From: Bacilli bacterium
GTDB lineage: Bacteria > Bacillota_I > Bacilli_A > RFN20 > CAG-826
DNA length: 64,000 nt
Reading direction: 5' to 3'
Assembly (NCBI GenBank): GCA_024408655.1
Contig: JAKSUV010000001.1
Location: 131,544 to 195,543, forward strand
The stretch's first letter is position 1, and each line of letters opens with the position of its first letter. The notes under the pieces were generated by a model, which did no database searches, was not told the origin of the DNA, and was given only the letters and a program-made list of their open reading frames with translations. Shown here in pieces: positions 1 to 9,108 of the stretch. The position numbers were made by a program, and so were the translations under genes.

Positions 1-83
1 TTAAATAAATATAATCGACAATTATTTCAATGAATTATTCTAGTTAAAGTGCAGCGAATCATTAGCTAGCATATAATAAAAGC

Positions 84-746
84 ATGCTCAAAGATTGGAA
101 TTTATTGTTTAACAAAATTAAAGCAGAACCATACGCTCATAAGTTACGGGCGTTTCTTGATGAGGAGTATGCCCGTTACACTATTTATCCGCCACGCGCT
201 TTAATGCATAACGCGTTTAACCAAACTAATCCTGCTACATTAAAAGTAGTCATTCTTGGGCAAGATCCTTATCACGAACCGCAACAAGCCATGGGGTTAT
301 CATTTTCAGTTCCTAGTGGGGTAGCCTTGCCACCCAGTTTACAAAACATCTACAAAGAAATTGAAAATGAATATGGCGAAAAGATGAAAGAAGATGGTGA
401 TCTTACCTATTTAGCGAAACAAGGCTGTTTATTACTTAACACCATCTTATCCGTCCGGGCACATCAACCTTTAAGTCATGATATTAAAGAATACGCATCT
501 TTTATTGCGGATGTTTTAAAATACATCGACACTTTAAATCAACCGATTGTTTTTATGCTTTGGGGTGGCCATGCGAAAAAATATAAACAGTACATTCATA
601 ATCCCCATCGTCTTATTTTAGAAAGCGTGCATCCATCACCTTTAAGCGCGAATCGGGGTGGCTGGTTTCATCATCAACATTTTAAACGTGCGAACGAATA
701 TTTAGCGAAGAATGGTGTTGACACCATTGACTGGATAAATCACTAA
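84..746 (+). CDS. ung: Uracil-DNA glycosylase
   Basis: Family 1 uracil-DNA glycosylase, which removes uracil from DNA to start base-excision repair in the cytoplasm. The 220-residue length is normal for the family. Visible motifs are the catalytic water-activating loop GQDPYH at residues 59-64 (Asp61), the LLLNT segment near 117-121 that holds the uracil-specific Asn, and the HPSPLS minor-groove loop at 184-189. A TATAAT box at 72-77 ends 6 nt before the ATG and there is no Shine-Dalgarno sequence, so the mRNA is predicted to be leaderless. The promoter of the next gene lies inside its 3' end. Confidence 0.97.
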   Translation: MLKDWNLLFNKIKAEPYAHKLRAFLDEEYARYTIYPPRALMHNAFNQTNPATLKVVILGQDPYHEPQQAMGLSFSVPSGVALPPSLQNIYKEIENEYGEKMKEDGDLTYLAKQGCLLLNTILSVRAHQPLSHDIKEYASFIADVLKYIDTLNQPIVFMLWGGHAKKYKQYIHNPHRLILESVHPSPLSANRGGWFHHQHFKRANEYLAKNGVDTIDWINH

Positions 747-755
747 TTTTATAAT
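727..755 (+). promoter_or_regulatory. Promoter of the thiT riboswitch transcript
   Basis: TTGACT at 727-732 and TATAAT at 750-755 are separated by 17 nt, a near-consensus housekeeping promoter. It overlaps the 3' end of ung and places the transcription start near 762, at the beginning of the TPP aptamer. Confidence 0.75.
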
Positions 756-760
756 ACTTT

Positions 761-831
761 TGGGAGCTAGGAAACTGGCTGAGAGGGCGCGAAGCCGACC
801 ATACCTGATCTAGGTAATGCTAGCGGAGGGA
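761..831 (+). promoter_or_regulatory. TPP riboswitch (THI element)
   Basis: The conserved TPP aptamer elements are present: the CTGAGA core at 777-782, then ACCTGATCTAGGTAATG and the AGCGGAGGGA 3' segment. The GGAGGG that belongs to the aptamer core is also the only Shine-Dalgarno sequence for the start at 835, and no terminator follows. Ligand binding should therefore hide the ribosome binding site directly, a translational OFF switch with practically no separate expression platform. Confidence 0.95.
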
Positions 832-834
832 AAA

Positions 835-1383
835 ATGAATAAATACACAATTCGAGATATTACCGAAATCGCTATCTTCAGTGCTATCGCGATTGTTTTA
901 AATTTACCTGTCTTTAAAATTCATATTGCTTCGGACGCTGGTTCAATTTCTTTTACGATGGTTCCTTTATTTATCATCGCGATTCGTCATAGTTGGTGGA
1001 AAAGCTTAATCGCTAGTAGCGTGGTCTATGGTCTTATCGCTTGTTTGATCGGCGGACACGGCATCATTACTTATCCACTTGATTACGCGTTAGCTTATAG
1101 TGGTGTCGTTTTTATTTCACTTATGAATAAAAAGATCTTAGCGGAGAACAAAATGAGTTATGTTTATCTATTCCTCGCTTCTTTATTAGCGGTTTTACTC
1201 CGCTACATCGCTTCGACCTTATCAAGTATCTTTCTTTATGATTTAGCGTTTGTACCTGCGCTAGTATATAACGCCCCGTATATTTTTATATCAGGAGCAA
1301 TTGCGATTACTATATCTTTATTGCTTTTAAAACCACTAAAAATTATTAACCAAAAGTATCCAAAGATAAAAGAAATACAATAA
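835..1383 (+). CDS. thiT: Thiamine-specific ECF transporter S-component ThiT
   Basis: Substrate-binding membrane subunit of an energy-coupling-factor transporter for thiamine. The protein is 182 residues with about six hydrophobic segments. The N-terminal LTEIAIF-like helix start, the Gly-His loop followed by a Tyr-rich stretch, and the length resemble YuaJ/ThiT proteins. The ATG at 835 is preferred over the upstream in-frame ATG at 817 because 817 lies inside the aptamer and GGAGGG precedes 835. The TPP riboswitch supports the substrate. The shared ECF ATPases and T-component are not in this window. Confidence 0.9.
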   Translation: MNKYTIRDITEIAIFSAIAIVLNLPVFKIHIASDAGSISFTMVPLFIIAIRHSWWKSLIASSVVYGLIACLIGGHGIITYPLDYALAYSGVVFISLMNKKILAENKMSYVYLFLASLLAVLLRYIASTLSSIFLYDLAFVPALVYNAPYIFISGAIAITISLLLLKPLKIINQKYPKIKEIQ

Positions 1384-1429
1384 ATATTGTAATTAGGGTA
1401 AAATAGAAAACGCATAGCGAGGTAGTCTC

Positions 1430-2443
1430 ATGTTTAAACAAGCAAACGAAAACAAAGATAAAAACGCGGGTTTTGTGGATGATAAAGGTCAACCTTTAAC
1501 CGCGAAAAAAGTGGAAGAAGAAAAGAATCCAAACGACGTTGATTTAAAAGCGCCCATCGAATATAACGATGAGCATGTGAAGAAAATTGAAGACGGACGG
1601 AAAGCGTTTTTAAAGATCGTCCGGAAACAAAACATTGTGAAATGGATTGTGGCCGCTTTAGCGATTGGTTTACTCATTTTCTCTTGGATTTATTTTATCC
1701 AACGCGATTTCTTAAAATGGCTTGGCTTTGTCTTAACCGGCGTTTGTGTGGCTATCATTATTGCCTATTACTTTATTGGTAAAAAGTTCAACGATAAGAA
1801 GATGGGCATTTATCTAAAAATCTTCTATGGTGAAACTAACGCTTCGGTTTTTGCAAACCCCAAGTTCTCTGAAGTTCATGGTGATGTCGCGGGTAAGATT
1901 GATAATGACGACTTCAATAATGCGAAACTTTATAAAGATGTCTCGACGATTGGTAGCCGGAACGTAGTGAAATTTAAAGTGAAAGACGCGAACGCGAAAA
2001 TTTGTGATTTAGCCGCACAAAAAACCACGCTTAAACAATTAGAGCCACTCTTTATTGGTAAATATTTAATCGCCGATAATAAGTATACGGGCGAAGATCC
2101 AGTCTTTATTTATCTACCAGGCAATAGTCGTTCTTTACCGCCAAATAACTTTGACGGTGTCGAAAAAGTTGTGACTACTAAGAAACTAGTGGTGTATTCT
2201 AACGCCAAAAACTATGGCTCTGTTTTTACGAACAAAGTAAGAAATTTAGTCACAAGTTTAATTACTAATAACATCTTAGTGGACTGCTCTATCTCCATTT
2301 GTAAAGGCCATACCTATTTTGCCTTAGGTTATGATGATTGCTTAATGGTGTTACCCCTCCAAGACAAATTTAATCCGATCCCCTTAGAGCGGTTTAAAAA
2401 AGACATGGATATCGTCGCGGATATTATTGCTGAATTAAATTAA
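1430..2443 (+). CDS. Two-TM membrane protein of unknown function
   Basis: I do not recognise this 337-residue protein. A charged, Lys/Asp/Glu-rich N-terminus (about 1-65) precedes two closely spaced transmembrane segments (about 70-90 and 94-116), followed by a soluble region of about 220 residues with no motif I can name. Both termini are likely cytoplasmic. GAGG lies 8 nt upstream of the ATG and TAAAAT at 1399-1404 is a possible -10 box. The next gene starts 1 nt after the stop, so the two are probably co-transcribed. Confidence 0.75.
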   Translation: MFKQANENKDKNAGFVDDKGQPLTAKKVEEEKNPNDVDLKAPIEYNDEHVKKIEDGRKAFLKIVRKQNIVKWIVAALAIGLLIFSWIYFIQRDFLKWLGFVLTGVCVAIIIAYYFIGKKFNDKKMGIYLKIFYGETNASVFANPKFSEVHGDVAGKIDNDDFNNAKLYKDVSTIGSRNVVKFKVKDANAKICDLAAQKTTLKQLEPLFIGKYLIADNKYTGEDPVFIYLPGNSRSLPPNNFDGVEKVVTTKKLVVYSNAKNYGSVFTNKVRNLVTSLITNNILVDCSISICKGHTYFALGYDDCLMVLPLQDKFNPIPLERFKKDMDIVADIIAELN

Positions 2444-2444
2444 T

Positions 2445-3002
2445 ATGTCGCTTTATCACCGCTTCGTTCAGATTCAAGCGTACAAGCACGATGGGAGCTT
2501 CCACCGGCTTTGGAGTCACGCTTTTGTGGTGCGTGATGATGAAGATTTTATTGTGGTAGTGAGTAATCGTGCCCGGGTGATTGAAAGTAATGAACACCGG
2601 TGGCACACCAAAGAAAAAGCGGCTTTTATTTTCTCGAAGAGTGAATGGTTTAATACGATTGCCACTTTACGTGAAGATGGCATTCACTTCTACGTAAACA
2701 TTGCTTCGCCCGCGATTATCGACCAAGGAATGATTAAGTTTATTGATTACGATTTAGATATAAAAAGTTTCCCTAGCGGCTTTAATAAAGTACTCGATAT
2801 TAATGAATTTAATGTACATTGCCGCAAGTATGGTTATTCTGAAGACTTAAAAAGCATTCTTAAATACGCTCTAGAAGTAAATCTTGCGCGCTTAGAAAAC
2901 CACGAAGCACCATACCAAAAAGAATTAATCGATCAATATATCGCTAACTTTGATAATTATGTAATTAAGCAAGCTGAGTCAAAGCCGCAAGGACGAGATT
3001 AG
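2445..3002 (+). CDS. DUF402 nucleoside tri-/diphosphatase family protein
   Basis: A 185-residue DUF402 protein like Bacillus YgaC and the staphylococcal Ntdp enzymes, which hydrolyse nucleoside tri- and diphosphates with divalent metals. The family pattern is clear: HAFVVRDDEDFIVVVSNR around 26-43, EHRWHTKE near 50-57, an FSKSEWFN segment, then an acidic YDLDIK stretch that would hold metal-binding Asp residues. It starts 1 nt after the previous stop with no Shine-Dalgarno sequence. Its last 38 nt overlap the end of the convergent reductase gene. The enzymatic role is inferred from the family. Confidence 0.85.
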   Translation: MSLYHRFVQIQAYKHDGSFHRLWSHAFVVRDDEDFIVVVSNRARVIESNEHRWHTKEKAAFIFSKSEWFNTIATLREDGIHFYVNIASPAIIDQGMIKFIDYDLDIKSFPSGFNKVLDINEFNVHCRKYGYSEDLKSILKYALEVNLARLENHEAPYQKELIDQYIANFDNYVIKQAESKPQGRD

Positions 3003-3858
3003 CTTCCGCCTTACCCGGTTCAATCCGGCGTTTTTTATCTTGGTAAGTTAGGCAATCGCCAATCGCGTAAACGCGGGCGCTTAACGCGTGTTTTTCGTTA
3101 CCCTTAAGGAAGTTACCTTCGTGGGGATAATTAAATGGTGTCATCGTGGGGATGCAGCCATAGTTAACAATCACATAGTCAACCGGGATTTCAATCATCT
3201 CTTCGCTATTGACGTTTTTAATGGTGATACTTGTACAATGATCACCCGTTAAAGCAATATGATGAGGAACATAGGGGAGATGAACTTTTAAAGTCTTACA
3301 ATCTTTAATGGTGTCAGTGTTCCCTCTAAACTCAGTCCGGCGGTGCACTAAATGAACATCATCGGAGTGCATCGAAATCTCTTTCGCCCAGTCAAGCGCA
3401 GAGTCGCCACCGCCAAAAATCGCCACCCGTTTATTGGCTAAAAAACTAAAGTCAGAAATGGTGTAAATAATATTCTTGCATTCTGCTTCGTGTTCCACTC
3501 CTAATGGACGTGGGGTATAACTACCTAAACCAATCGCAATTACCGCATAGTCAAAATCAAAATTACCGGCGGTTGTAATAAGGGTTACTTTGTTATCGTC
3601 CTCTTTAATATCGTTAACCTTCGTGTTTAGTTTAATGTTATCTTTACAAATTTGTAAAGTTAATGCTTCCACGAATTTCATCGCTTCTTGATTCATAAAG
3701 CCCTCAACATCGAGGAATTTTTTGGCGGGGTATAAATGGATTTGTCCACCCACCTTTCCACTCGCTTCAAAAACGGTGTAATCTAGGTGTGCTTTTTCGC
3801 ATAAACTAGCGAAATATAAACCGATGGGTCCGCCCCCAATAATGGCAATCTTTTTCAT
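2965..3858 (-). CDS. Ferredoxin/flavodoxin-NADP+ reductase of the thioredoxin-reductase-like type
   Basis: A 297-residue FAD and NAD(P)H oxidoreductase. The N-terminal GGGPIGLYFA (8-17) is the FAD dinucleotide-binding loop, GGGDSALDWA near 150 is the NADPH-binding loop, and a late IGDC motif closes the FAD site. The CxxC redox pair of true thioredoxin reductases is absent, which fits the YumC-type ferredoxin-NADP reductases. The small ferredoxin at 33 kb is a possible partner (inference). On the minus strand TATAAT ends 7 nt before the ATG, so the mRNA is predicted leaderless; the promoter is back-to-back with that of tsaE. Confidence 0.88.
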   Translation of the reverse strand: MKKIAIIGGGPIGLYFASLCEKAHLDYTVFEASGKVGGQIHLYPAKKFLDVEGFMNQEAMKFVEALTLQICKDNIKLNTKVNDIKEDDNKVTLITTAGNFDFDYAVIAIGLGSYTPRPLGVEHEAECKNIIYTISDFSFLANKRVAIFGGGDSALDWAKEISMHSDDVHLVHRRTEFRGNTDTIKDCKTLKVHLPYVPHHIALTGDHCTSITIKNVNSEEMIEIPVDYVIVNYGCIPTMTPFNYPHEGNFLKGNEKHALSARVYAIGDCLTYQDKKRRIEPGKAEANLVLAALTQLA

Positions 3859-3906
3859 ATCAAGTATTATAACAAAATTGTTATAGTGTGCTATACTTTT
3901 CGCGTT

Positions 3907-4359
3907 ATGAATTACAAATTCATGAGCCGAAATAAAAAGGACACTTTGCTTTTAGCGAAAAAGCTCGCGAAACTTTTATGCGCTCATGATGTCGTGACTC
4001 TTACGGGCGACTTAGGTGCAGGAAAAACCACGTTTGTGGGTGGAGTACTTCATACCTTAGGAGTGAAAGAAGATGTCATTTCACCAACGTTTAATATTTT
4101 GAAGTGTTATTTTGATGCACCAATCCCACTTTATCACATCGATGCTTATCGCTTAGAAGATAGTAACAAAGATATTGGTTTAGAAGAATATATTGAAGGC
4201 GATGGGATTGCTCTTATTGAATGGCCAAACTTTATCGCGGGCTTACTAAAGATTCCGCATTTAGAAATTGATATTAAAAATTTAGGTGGCACCAAACGGG
4301 CGTTTACTTTAAAAGCTAAAGATAGCTACTACCAAAAGAAGCTCAAGGAGTTAGCATGA
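3907..4359 (+). CDS. tsaE: tRNA t6A biosynthesis ATPase TsaE
   Basis: ATPase of the TsaB-TsaD-TsaE complex that makes N6-threonylcarbamoyladenosine at tRNA position 37. The P-loop GDLGAGKTT lies at residues 34-42 and is followed by the family's SPTF-type segment. I start at 3907: an in-frame ATG at 3886 lies upstream of the TATACT box (3892-3897), which ends 9 nt before 3907, giving a leaderless start. A further in-frame ATG at 3922 is possible. It is the first gene of the tsaE-tsaB-rimI-tsaD operon and overlaps tsaB by 4 nt. Confidence 0.93.
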   Translation: MNYKFMSRNKKDTLLLAKKLAKLLCAHDVVTLTGDLGAGKTTFVGGVLHTLGVKEDVISPTFNILKCYFDAPIPLYHIDAYRLEDSNKDIGLEEYIEGDGIALIEWPNFIAGLLKIPHLEIDIKNLGGTKRAFTLKAKDSYYQKKLKELA

Positions 4360-4949
4360 ATTATTTATTACTTGATAGTTCTAACGTTACGCTTAATGTT
4401 GGTTTATCTAAGGGTGGCAAGTTAATTGATCACATCGCTTATCCGTGCTTTCAACGGCAAAGCGAATCGATGGTGCCGGAGATTAAAAAAATATTAAAGC
4501 GTAATCAACTTAAACCTACTAGCTTAGCCGGTATTATGGTTACGATTGGTCCAGGTTCTTATACGGGTTTACGGATTGCTTTAACTATCGCTAAAGTGAT
4601 GGCGTTTGCGTTAAAAATTCCGCTTTATCCTATTTCTACGCTTAAAGTAAATAGTGTCTTAAATGCACCTTCGATTGTCTTATTTAACGCTCGGAGTAAT
4701 CGGAGCTATATTGCAATTTTTAACAAAAATAAAACCTTGTTAAAAGAACAAGCGCTATCTAATGAAGAAGTTAAAAAACTTATTAAAAAGCACCATCATT
4801 ATCACCTCGTTGGTGATTTAAAATATCTTGATTTAGCCGGTGAACAAGTTGATGTTTTAGCCAACATGAACGCATTATTAAAAACGGTTAAACCGGTGCG
4901 TGATGTTAACCAAGTAAAGCCAATGTATCTAAAGGAGTCGTATCTATGA
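4356..4949 (+). CDS. tsaB: t6A complex scaffold TsaB
   Basis: Inactive ASKHA-fold paralogue of TsaD that scaffolds the t6A synthase. It carries the family signature GPGSYTGLR at 65-73 and an N-terminal LLLDSSN strand; at 197 residues it is somewhat short compared with the usual 220-230. It overlaps tsaE by 4 nt and rimI by 4 nt, which points to translational coupling. Confidence 0.93.
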   Translation: MNYLLLDSSNVTLNVGLSKGGKLIDHIAYPCFQRQSESMVPEIKKILKRNQLKPTSLAGIMVTIGPGSYTGLRIALTIAKVMAFALKIPLYPISTLKVNSVLNAPSIVLFNARSNRSYIAIFNKNKTLLKEQALSNEEVKKLIKKHHHYHLVGDLKYLDLAGEQVDVLANMNALLKTVKPVRDVNQVKPMYLKESYL

Positions 4950-5389
4950 TTCGCTTTGCGAAGAGTAAAGATTTAGTGGCATTATCAACGATTGAAGATA
5001 AAACTTTTCAAGACGGTCATTATTCTTTAGAACAATTAACTTATGAATATCGTGATAACCCATTCGCCAAGATTTTAGTAGATGAAGAAGAGCTAATCCG
5101 TGGGTTTTTAATTTATATGGTAACTTTTAATAGTGCGACGATTGTACAAATCGCGGTGCATCCAGAATATCAACGACAAGGCATCGCCACTAATTTATTA
5201 AAGGCAATGGAAAAAGAATTGTTAAAACCAGGCTATGGTGTGATTGAAAATGTAACGCTAGAAGTAAGAAAAAAGAACAAAAGTGCGTACGCTCTTTACG
5301 CGAAAAATGGTTATCAAGATGTTTGTGTAAAAAAAGGTTATTACCCTAATGGTGATGACGCAGTTTATATGATGAAGGTGTTACTCTAA
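4946..5389 (+). CDS. rimI: Ribosomal-protein-alanine N-acetyltransferase RimI
   Basis: GNAT-fold acetyltransferase of 147 residues. The acetyl-CoA motif appears as HPEYQRQGIATNLL (about 72-85), followed by LEVRKKNKSAYALYAKNGY, typical of RimI. It would acetylate the N-terminal Ala of S18, although targets in this lineage are unknown. It sits between tsaB and tsaD as in many Bacillota and overlaps tsaD by 1 nt. Confidence 0.9.
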   Translation: MIRFAKSKDLVALSTIEDKTFQDGHYSLEQLTYEYRDNPFAKILVDEEELIRGFLIYMVTFNSATIVQIAVHPEYQRQGIATNLLKAMEKELLKPGYGVIENVTLEVRKKNKSAYALYAKNGYQDVCVKKGYYPNGDDAVYMMKVLL

Positions 5390-6399
5390 TGGCGTTAATT
5401 TTAGCAATCGAAAGTAGTTGTGATGAGACAAGTGTTGCCATTATTAAAGATGGTCGTCTTTTAAGTAACGCTGTTTCTACCCAAATCGCGATGCACCGTT
5501 TATATGGTGGTGTAATGCCTGAAATTGCTTCGCGTCTACATAACGAAAATATTACGATTGTTTTAGATGCGGCACTTAAAGAAGCCAAGATTAAATTAAC
5601 TGATCTTGATGCGGTAGCGGTGACGCGTGGCCCAGGCTTAATTGGCGCACTTCATGTTGGTTTACAAGCGGCGAAAACTATTGCGATGCTTTATGATATT
5701 CCGTTAATTCCCGTTCATCACTTAGCCGCCCATATTTACGCGAGTGAATACGTGGCCAAACTTAAATTCCCACTTCTTTCGTTAGTGGTGAGTGGTGGTA
5801 ATACGGAACTTGTCTATATGAAGAAACAGTTGGATTTTAAGATTATTGGCGAGACGAAAGACGACGCGATTGGCGAATGCTTTGATAAAGTCGCACGTGT
5901 CTTAGGCCTACCTTATCCAGGTGGTATCCCAATTGATAAATTAGCGAAAGAAGGAAAACATACTTATCAGTTACCTTCGCCATTAGCGAAGAAGGGCTAT
6001 GATTTTTCTTATTCAGGTTTAAAGACAGCGGTCATTAATTTAGTGAACCAAGAGAAGATGAAGAAACATAAGATTAACGTCAAAGATATGTGCCGCTCAT
6101 TTGAAGATACCGCGGTTGAGATGGTCATTGCCAAAACGATTAAAGCCGCTAAGCAATATAAAGTTAAACAGATTGTTTTAGCGGGCGGAGTATCCGCTAA
6201 CTCTTATTTACGCGCAGAGATAGTAAGACGCCTAAAAGCGAGTGGAATTGAAATTGTTTTACCACCGATTTGGTGCACGACTGATAATGCCGCCATGATT
6301 GCTAAACTAGCTGAACATTTATATCAAAAGAAACTTTTCGCTCCGCTTACTCTCGCGGTCGATCCAAATTGGAAAATTGATCAATATAAGGTATTTTAA
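5389..6399 (+). CDS. tsaD: tRNA N6-adenosine threonylcarbamoyltransferase TsaD
   Basis: Catalytic subunit of the t6A synthase, 336 residues. It shows the metal-binding HHLAAH motif at 110-115, the SGGNTEL nucleotide-binding loop near 136-142, the ESSCDET start and the late GGVSAN motif. It is the last t6A gene of the operon; a glycosyltransferase starts 5 nt downstream. Confidence 0.96.
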   Translation: MALILAIESSCDETSVAIIKDGRLLSNAVSTQIAMHRLYGGVMPEIASRLHNENITIVLDAALKEAKIKLTDLDAVAVTRGPGLIGALHVGLQAAKTIAMLYDIPLIPVHHLAAHIYASEYVAKLKFPLLSLVVSGGNTELVYMKKQLDFKIIGETKDDAIGECFDKVARVLGLPYPGGIPIDKLAKEGKHTYQLPSPLAKKGYDFSYSGLKTAVINLVNQEKMKKHKINVKDMCRSFEDTAVEMVIAKTIKAAKQYKVKQIVLAGGVSANSYLRAEIVRRLKASGIEIVLPPIWCTTDNAAMIAKLAEHLYQKKLFAPLTLAVDPNWKIDQYKVF

Positions 6400-6404
6400 T
6401 AAGT

Positions 6405-7529
6405 ATGGTGAAGGTATTACACATCACTAATTATTACTATCCACACGTTGGTGGGATTGAAACTGCGACTCGCGATATCGTGAACGCGCTTAAAAGTAGT
6501 GGTCAATATGAACAACGCGTGATTTGTTTTGGTGATGGTCCACACATTGTTGATGATGTTCGTATCACCCGTGTTCCGTACGCTTTTAAATTCCGTTCGC
6601 AACCGATTTCACTTAGCTATCGCCGTAAATTACGCGAATTAGTCACTAAGTTTGCGCCGGAGATTGTTCTAATCCATACGCCTAATCCCTTAGTGGAATT
6701 TTATTTCCAACACATTGATTTTCGTGGCAAAGTAATTGTTTATCACCACCTCGATATCTGGCGGCAAAAGATTTTAAAACATTTAGTGAAACCAATCGAA
6801 TATCGGACCAAGCGTCGAGCGGATGTCATCTTATGTCATTCCCAACAATACGTGGATGGTAGTAAAGAACTTCAGCACTTTAAAGAGAAGGTAAAAATTA
6901 TTCCTCTTTGCTATAAAGAAAGTGATTTTGTTTTAGACGAAAAACAGCAAGAAGAAGTAGCGAAGATTAAAAAACGTTATCGCGGGAAAACTTTATTATT
7001 CTTCTCAGGCCGCCACACACCCACCAAGGGATTAAATCTCGCTCTTAAAGCCGTGAAGAATATGGATAATGTTCTCTTCTTAGTGGGACGGGTGGGCGAA
7101 ATTAATCGCCATCTTGAACACGCGATTGATCGGGGTGGACCTAATGTGATTTATCTAGGTCAATTAGACCGCGAACAATATATTAAATATCTCCACGCTT
7201 GTGATTTTTATCTTTTCCCTTCGATTGCCAAAAATGAAGCTTTCCCGATTACTCTTATCGAGGTAATCGCGTTAGGTAAATCCCCGATTACTTTTACTAT
7301 CCCTGGGAGTGGTGTGAATTATATTTCTAAGGGTGAGGAAACCGGGATTGAATGCCCCAATAAAGATGTTACCGCCTTCCGTGACGCAATTAATGTTTTA
7401 AGATCGAACAAGGCGTTAAGAAATCGTTATGCGGAGAATGGTATGGCACGGGCTAAAGAGCTATTTAATTACCAACAATTCGCGAACGCTTTTACTAAGT
7501 TATTTAGCGAAATAAGTAAAACAATCTAA
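6405..7529 (+). CDS. Glycosyltransferase family 4 protein
   Basis: A 374-residue GT-B glycosyltransferase. The N-terminal domain has the typical YYYPHVGGIETATRD start (9-23), and the C-terminal donor domain has FFSGRHTPTKGLNLAL and the acidic E-x7-E type pattern around NEAFPITLIEVIALG. It probably transfers a sugar from a nucleotide donor to a lipid or polysaccharide precursor at the membrane; acceptor and donor cannot be read from sequence. It starts 5 nt after tsaD without a clear Shine-Dalgarno sequence. Confidence 0.88.
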   Translation: MVKVLHITNYYYPHVGGIETATRDIVNALKSSGQYEQRVICFGDGPHIVDDVRITRVPYAFKFRSQPISLSYRRKLRELVTKFAPEIVLIHTPNPLVEFYFQHIDFRGKVIVYHHLDIWRQKILKHLVKPIEYRTKRRADVILCHSQQYVDGSKELQHFKEKVKIIPLCYKESDFVLDEKQQEEVAKIKKRYRGKTLLFFSGRHTPTKGLNLALKAVKNMDNVLFLVGRVGEINRHLEHAIDRGGPNVIYLGQLDREQYIKYLHACDFYLFPSIAKNEAFPITLIEVIALGKSPITFTIPGSGVNYISKGEETGIECPNKDVTAFRDAINVLRSNKALRNRYAENGMARAKELFNYQQFANAFTKLFSEISKTI

Positions 7530-7553
7530 AAAAATTGCTATAATTTTTTTGTT

Positions 7554-8945
7554 ATGGATAAGTTTTTAGTTCGTCAGTTATACGCGATTGCGTATGACAA
7601 AAAATCTAAGACCGCCGAAAACGGTTTTAACGGAGCGGAAGTCGCTCTTGAAGGCTGGGTGAGAACTAATCGCAACAACGGTTCAATTGGTTTCATCGAA
7701 TTTAATGATGGCACTTGTTTTAAAAATATTCAGATCGTTTATGATCAAGCCAAAGTTAAGGATTTTGCAAAGATTAGTAAACTCGCTACTGGTGAAGCTA
7801 TCGCAGTGTTCGGTAATTTTCTCTTCACGCCAAACGCGAAACAACCTTTTGAAATCGCGGCGAAAGAAATTAAATCAATTGGCGCATGTGTAGAAGACTA
7901 TCCATTACAAAAGAAAAGACATAGTTTTGAATTCTTAAGAGACATTGCTCATCTTCGTCCACGGGCTAACACCTTTAACGCGGTGAACCGGGTGCGGAAT
8001 GCCTTAGCGATGGCGATTCACACCTATTTCCAAGGTGAAGGCTTTATGTGGGTCCATACACCAATCTTTACCGCTAACGATGCGGAAGGGGCGGGTGAAA
8101 CATTTAACGTCTATACCGGTAAGAGTCCCGATAAATTCTTTGGCCGTCCGGTGTGTTTAACTGTCTCTGGTCAACTCCACGTCGAAACCTTTGCGATGGC
8201 CTTCCGCGATGTTTACACTTTCGGTCCAACCTTCCGGGCAGAAGAGTCACACACAACGACACACGCTTCAGAATTCTGGATGGTCGAACCAGAAATTGCC
8301 TTTGCGGATTTAAACGATGATATGAAAGTCATTGAGGCGTCTTTAAAATTCTGCATTGATTATGTCTTAAAGCATTGTCCTGATGAAATGAACTTCTTTA
8401 ACACGATGATTGATAAGACTTTATTAGATCGTTTAAAGCATGTCCTTAATAGTGAATTTAAACGTTTAGATTATACGGATGCGATTAAGTTACTTGAAGA
8501 CGCTGTGAAGAATGGTCATAAATTTGAAAATAAGAATATTAAGTGGGGAATGGATTTACAAACCGAACACGAACGTTATATCACTGAACAAGTGGTGAAA
8601 GGTCCGGTCTTCATCATTAACTATCCAAAAGATATTAAAGCGTTCTATATGCGACTTAACGATGATCAAAAGACGGTTGCCGCTTGTGACTTATTAGTGC
8701 CCCAAATTGGTGAACTCGTTGGTGGTAGTCAACGCGAAGAACGGTATGACTATCTCAAGAAAAAGATGGACGAAATTGGTAACACCAAAGGCTTAGAATG
8801 GTATCTTGATTTACGGAAATACGGCGGTTGTCCACACGCGGGCTTTGGCATCGGCTTTGATCGACTCTTAATGTATGTCACCGGAATGGGTAACATCCGC
8901 GATGTTCAACCCTTCCCGCGGACACCTGGTAGTGTAAAATATTAA
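7554..8945 (+). CDS. asnS: Asparaginyl-tRNA synthetase
   Basis: Class IIb synthetase of 463 residues: an N-terminal OB-fold anticodon domain (about 1-120) with the GWVRTNRNN strand, then the catalytic core with motif 2 FRAEESHTTTHASEFWMVEPE and a C-terminal motif 3 GFGIGFDRLLMY. The HASEFWMVEPE form is typical of AsnRS. The genome also has gatCAB, whose role is then likely Gln-tRNA formation. The extended -10 TGCTATAAT (TATAAT 7539-7544) ends 9 nt before the ATG, another predicted leaderless start. Confidence 0.96.
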   Translation: MDKFLVRQLYAIAYDKKSKTAENGFNGAEVALEGWVRTNRNNGSIGFIEFNDGTCFKNIQIVYDQAKVKDFAKISKLATGEAIAVFGNFLFTPNAKQPFEIAAKEIKSIGACVEDYPLQKKRHSFEFLRDIAHLRPRANTFNAVNRVRNALAMAIHTYFQGEGFMWVHTPIFTANDAEGAGETFNVYTGKSPDKFFGRPVCLTVSGQLHVETFAMAFRDVYTFGPTFRAEESHTTTHASEFWMVEPEIAFADLNDDMKVIEASLKFCIDYVLKHCPDEMNFFNTMIDKTLLDRLKHVLNSEFKRLDYTDAIKLLEDAVKNGHKFENKNIKWGMDLQTEHERYITEQVVKGPVFIINYPKDIKAFYMRLNDDQKTVAACDLLVPQIGELVGGSQREERYDYLKKKMDEIGNTKGLEWYLDLRKYGGCPHAGFGIGFDRLLMYVTGMGNIRDVQPFPRTPGSVKY

Positions 8946-8946
8946 T

Positions 8947-9108
8947 ATGGAAAACGAAGAGAATTTTAATTTATTACCTGATGAAGAAAAGCGTGCGCTT
9001 TTAACTAAGCGTTCGCATCGCCGTTTATTTCTCGCCTTTTTAATAATTGATATTGCTCTATTCGCGTATTTAATTTACGCGTTAATTATGCTCTTTATGA
9101 ACCTTTAG
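8947..9108 (+). CDS. Small single-pass membrane protein (53 aa)
   Basis: A 53-residue protein starting 1 nt after the asnS stop. It has an acidic stretch, a short basic cluster (KRSHRR near 21-26) and one strongly hydrophobic helix (about 27-50). The layout predicts a single-pass membrane protein with a cytoplasmic N-terminus. It overlaps the convergent gene by 14 nt. I do not recognise it; a protein of the same design ends the operon at 24984-25139. Confidence 0.6.
   Translation: MENEENFNLLPDEEKRALLTKRSHRRLFLAFLIIDIALFAYLIYALIMLFMNL

Noticed and set aside
817-834. thiT start at 817
   Set aside because: This ATG lies within the TPP aptamer core, upstream of the only ribosome binding site.
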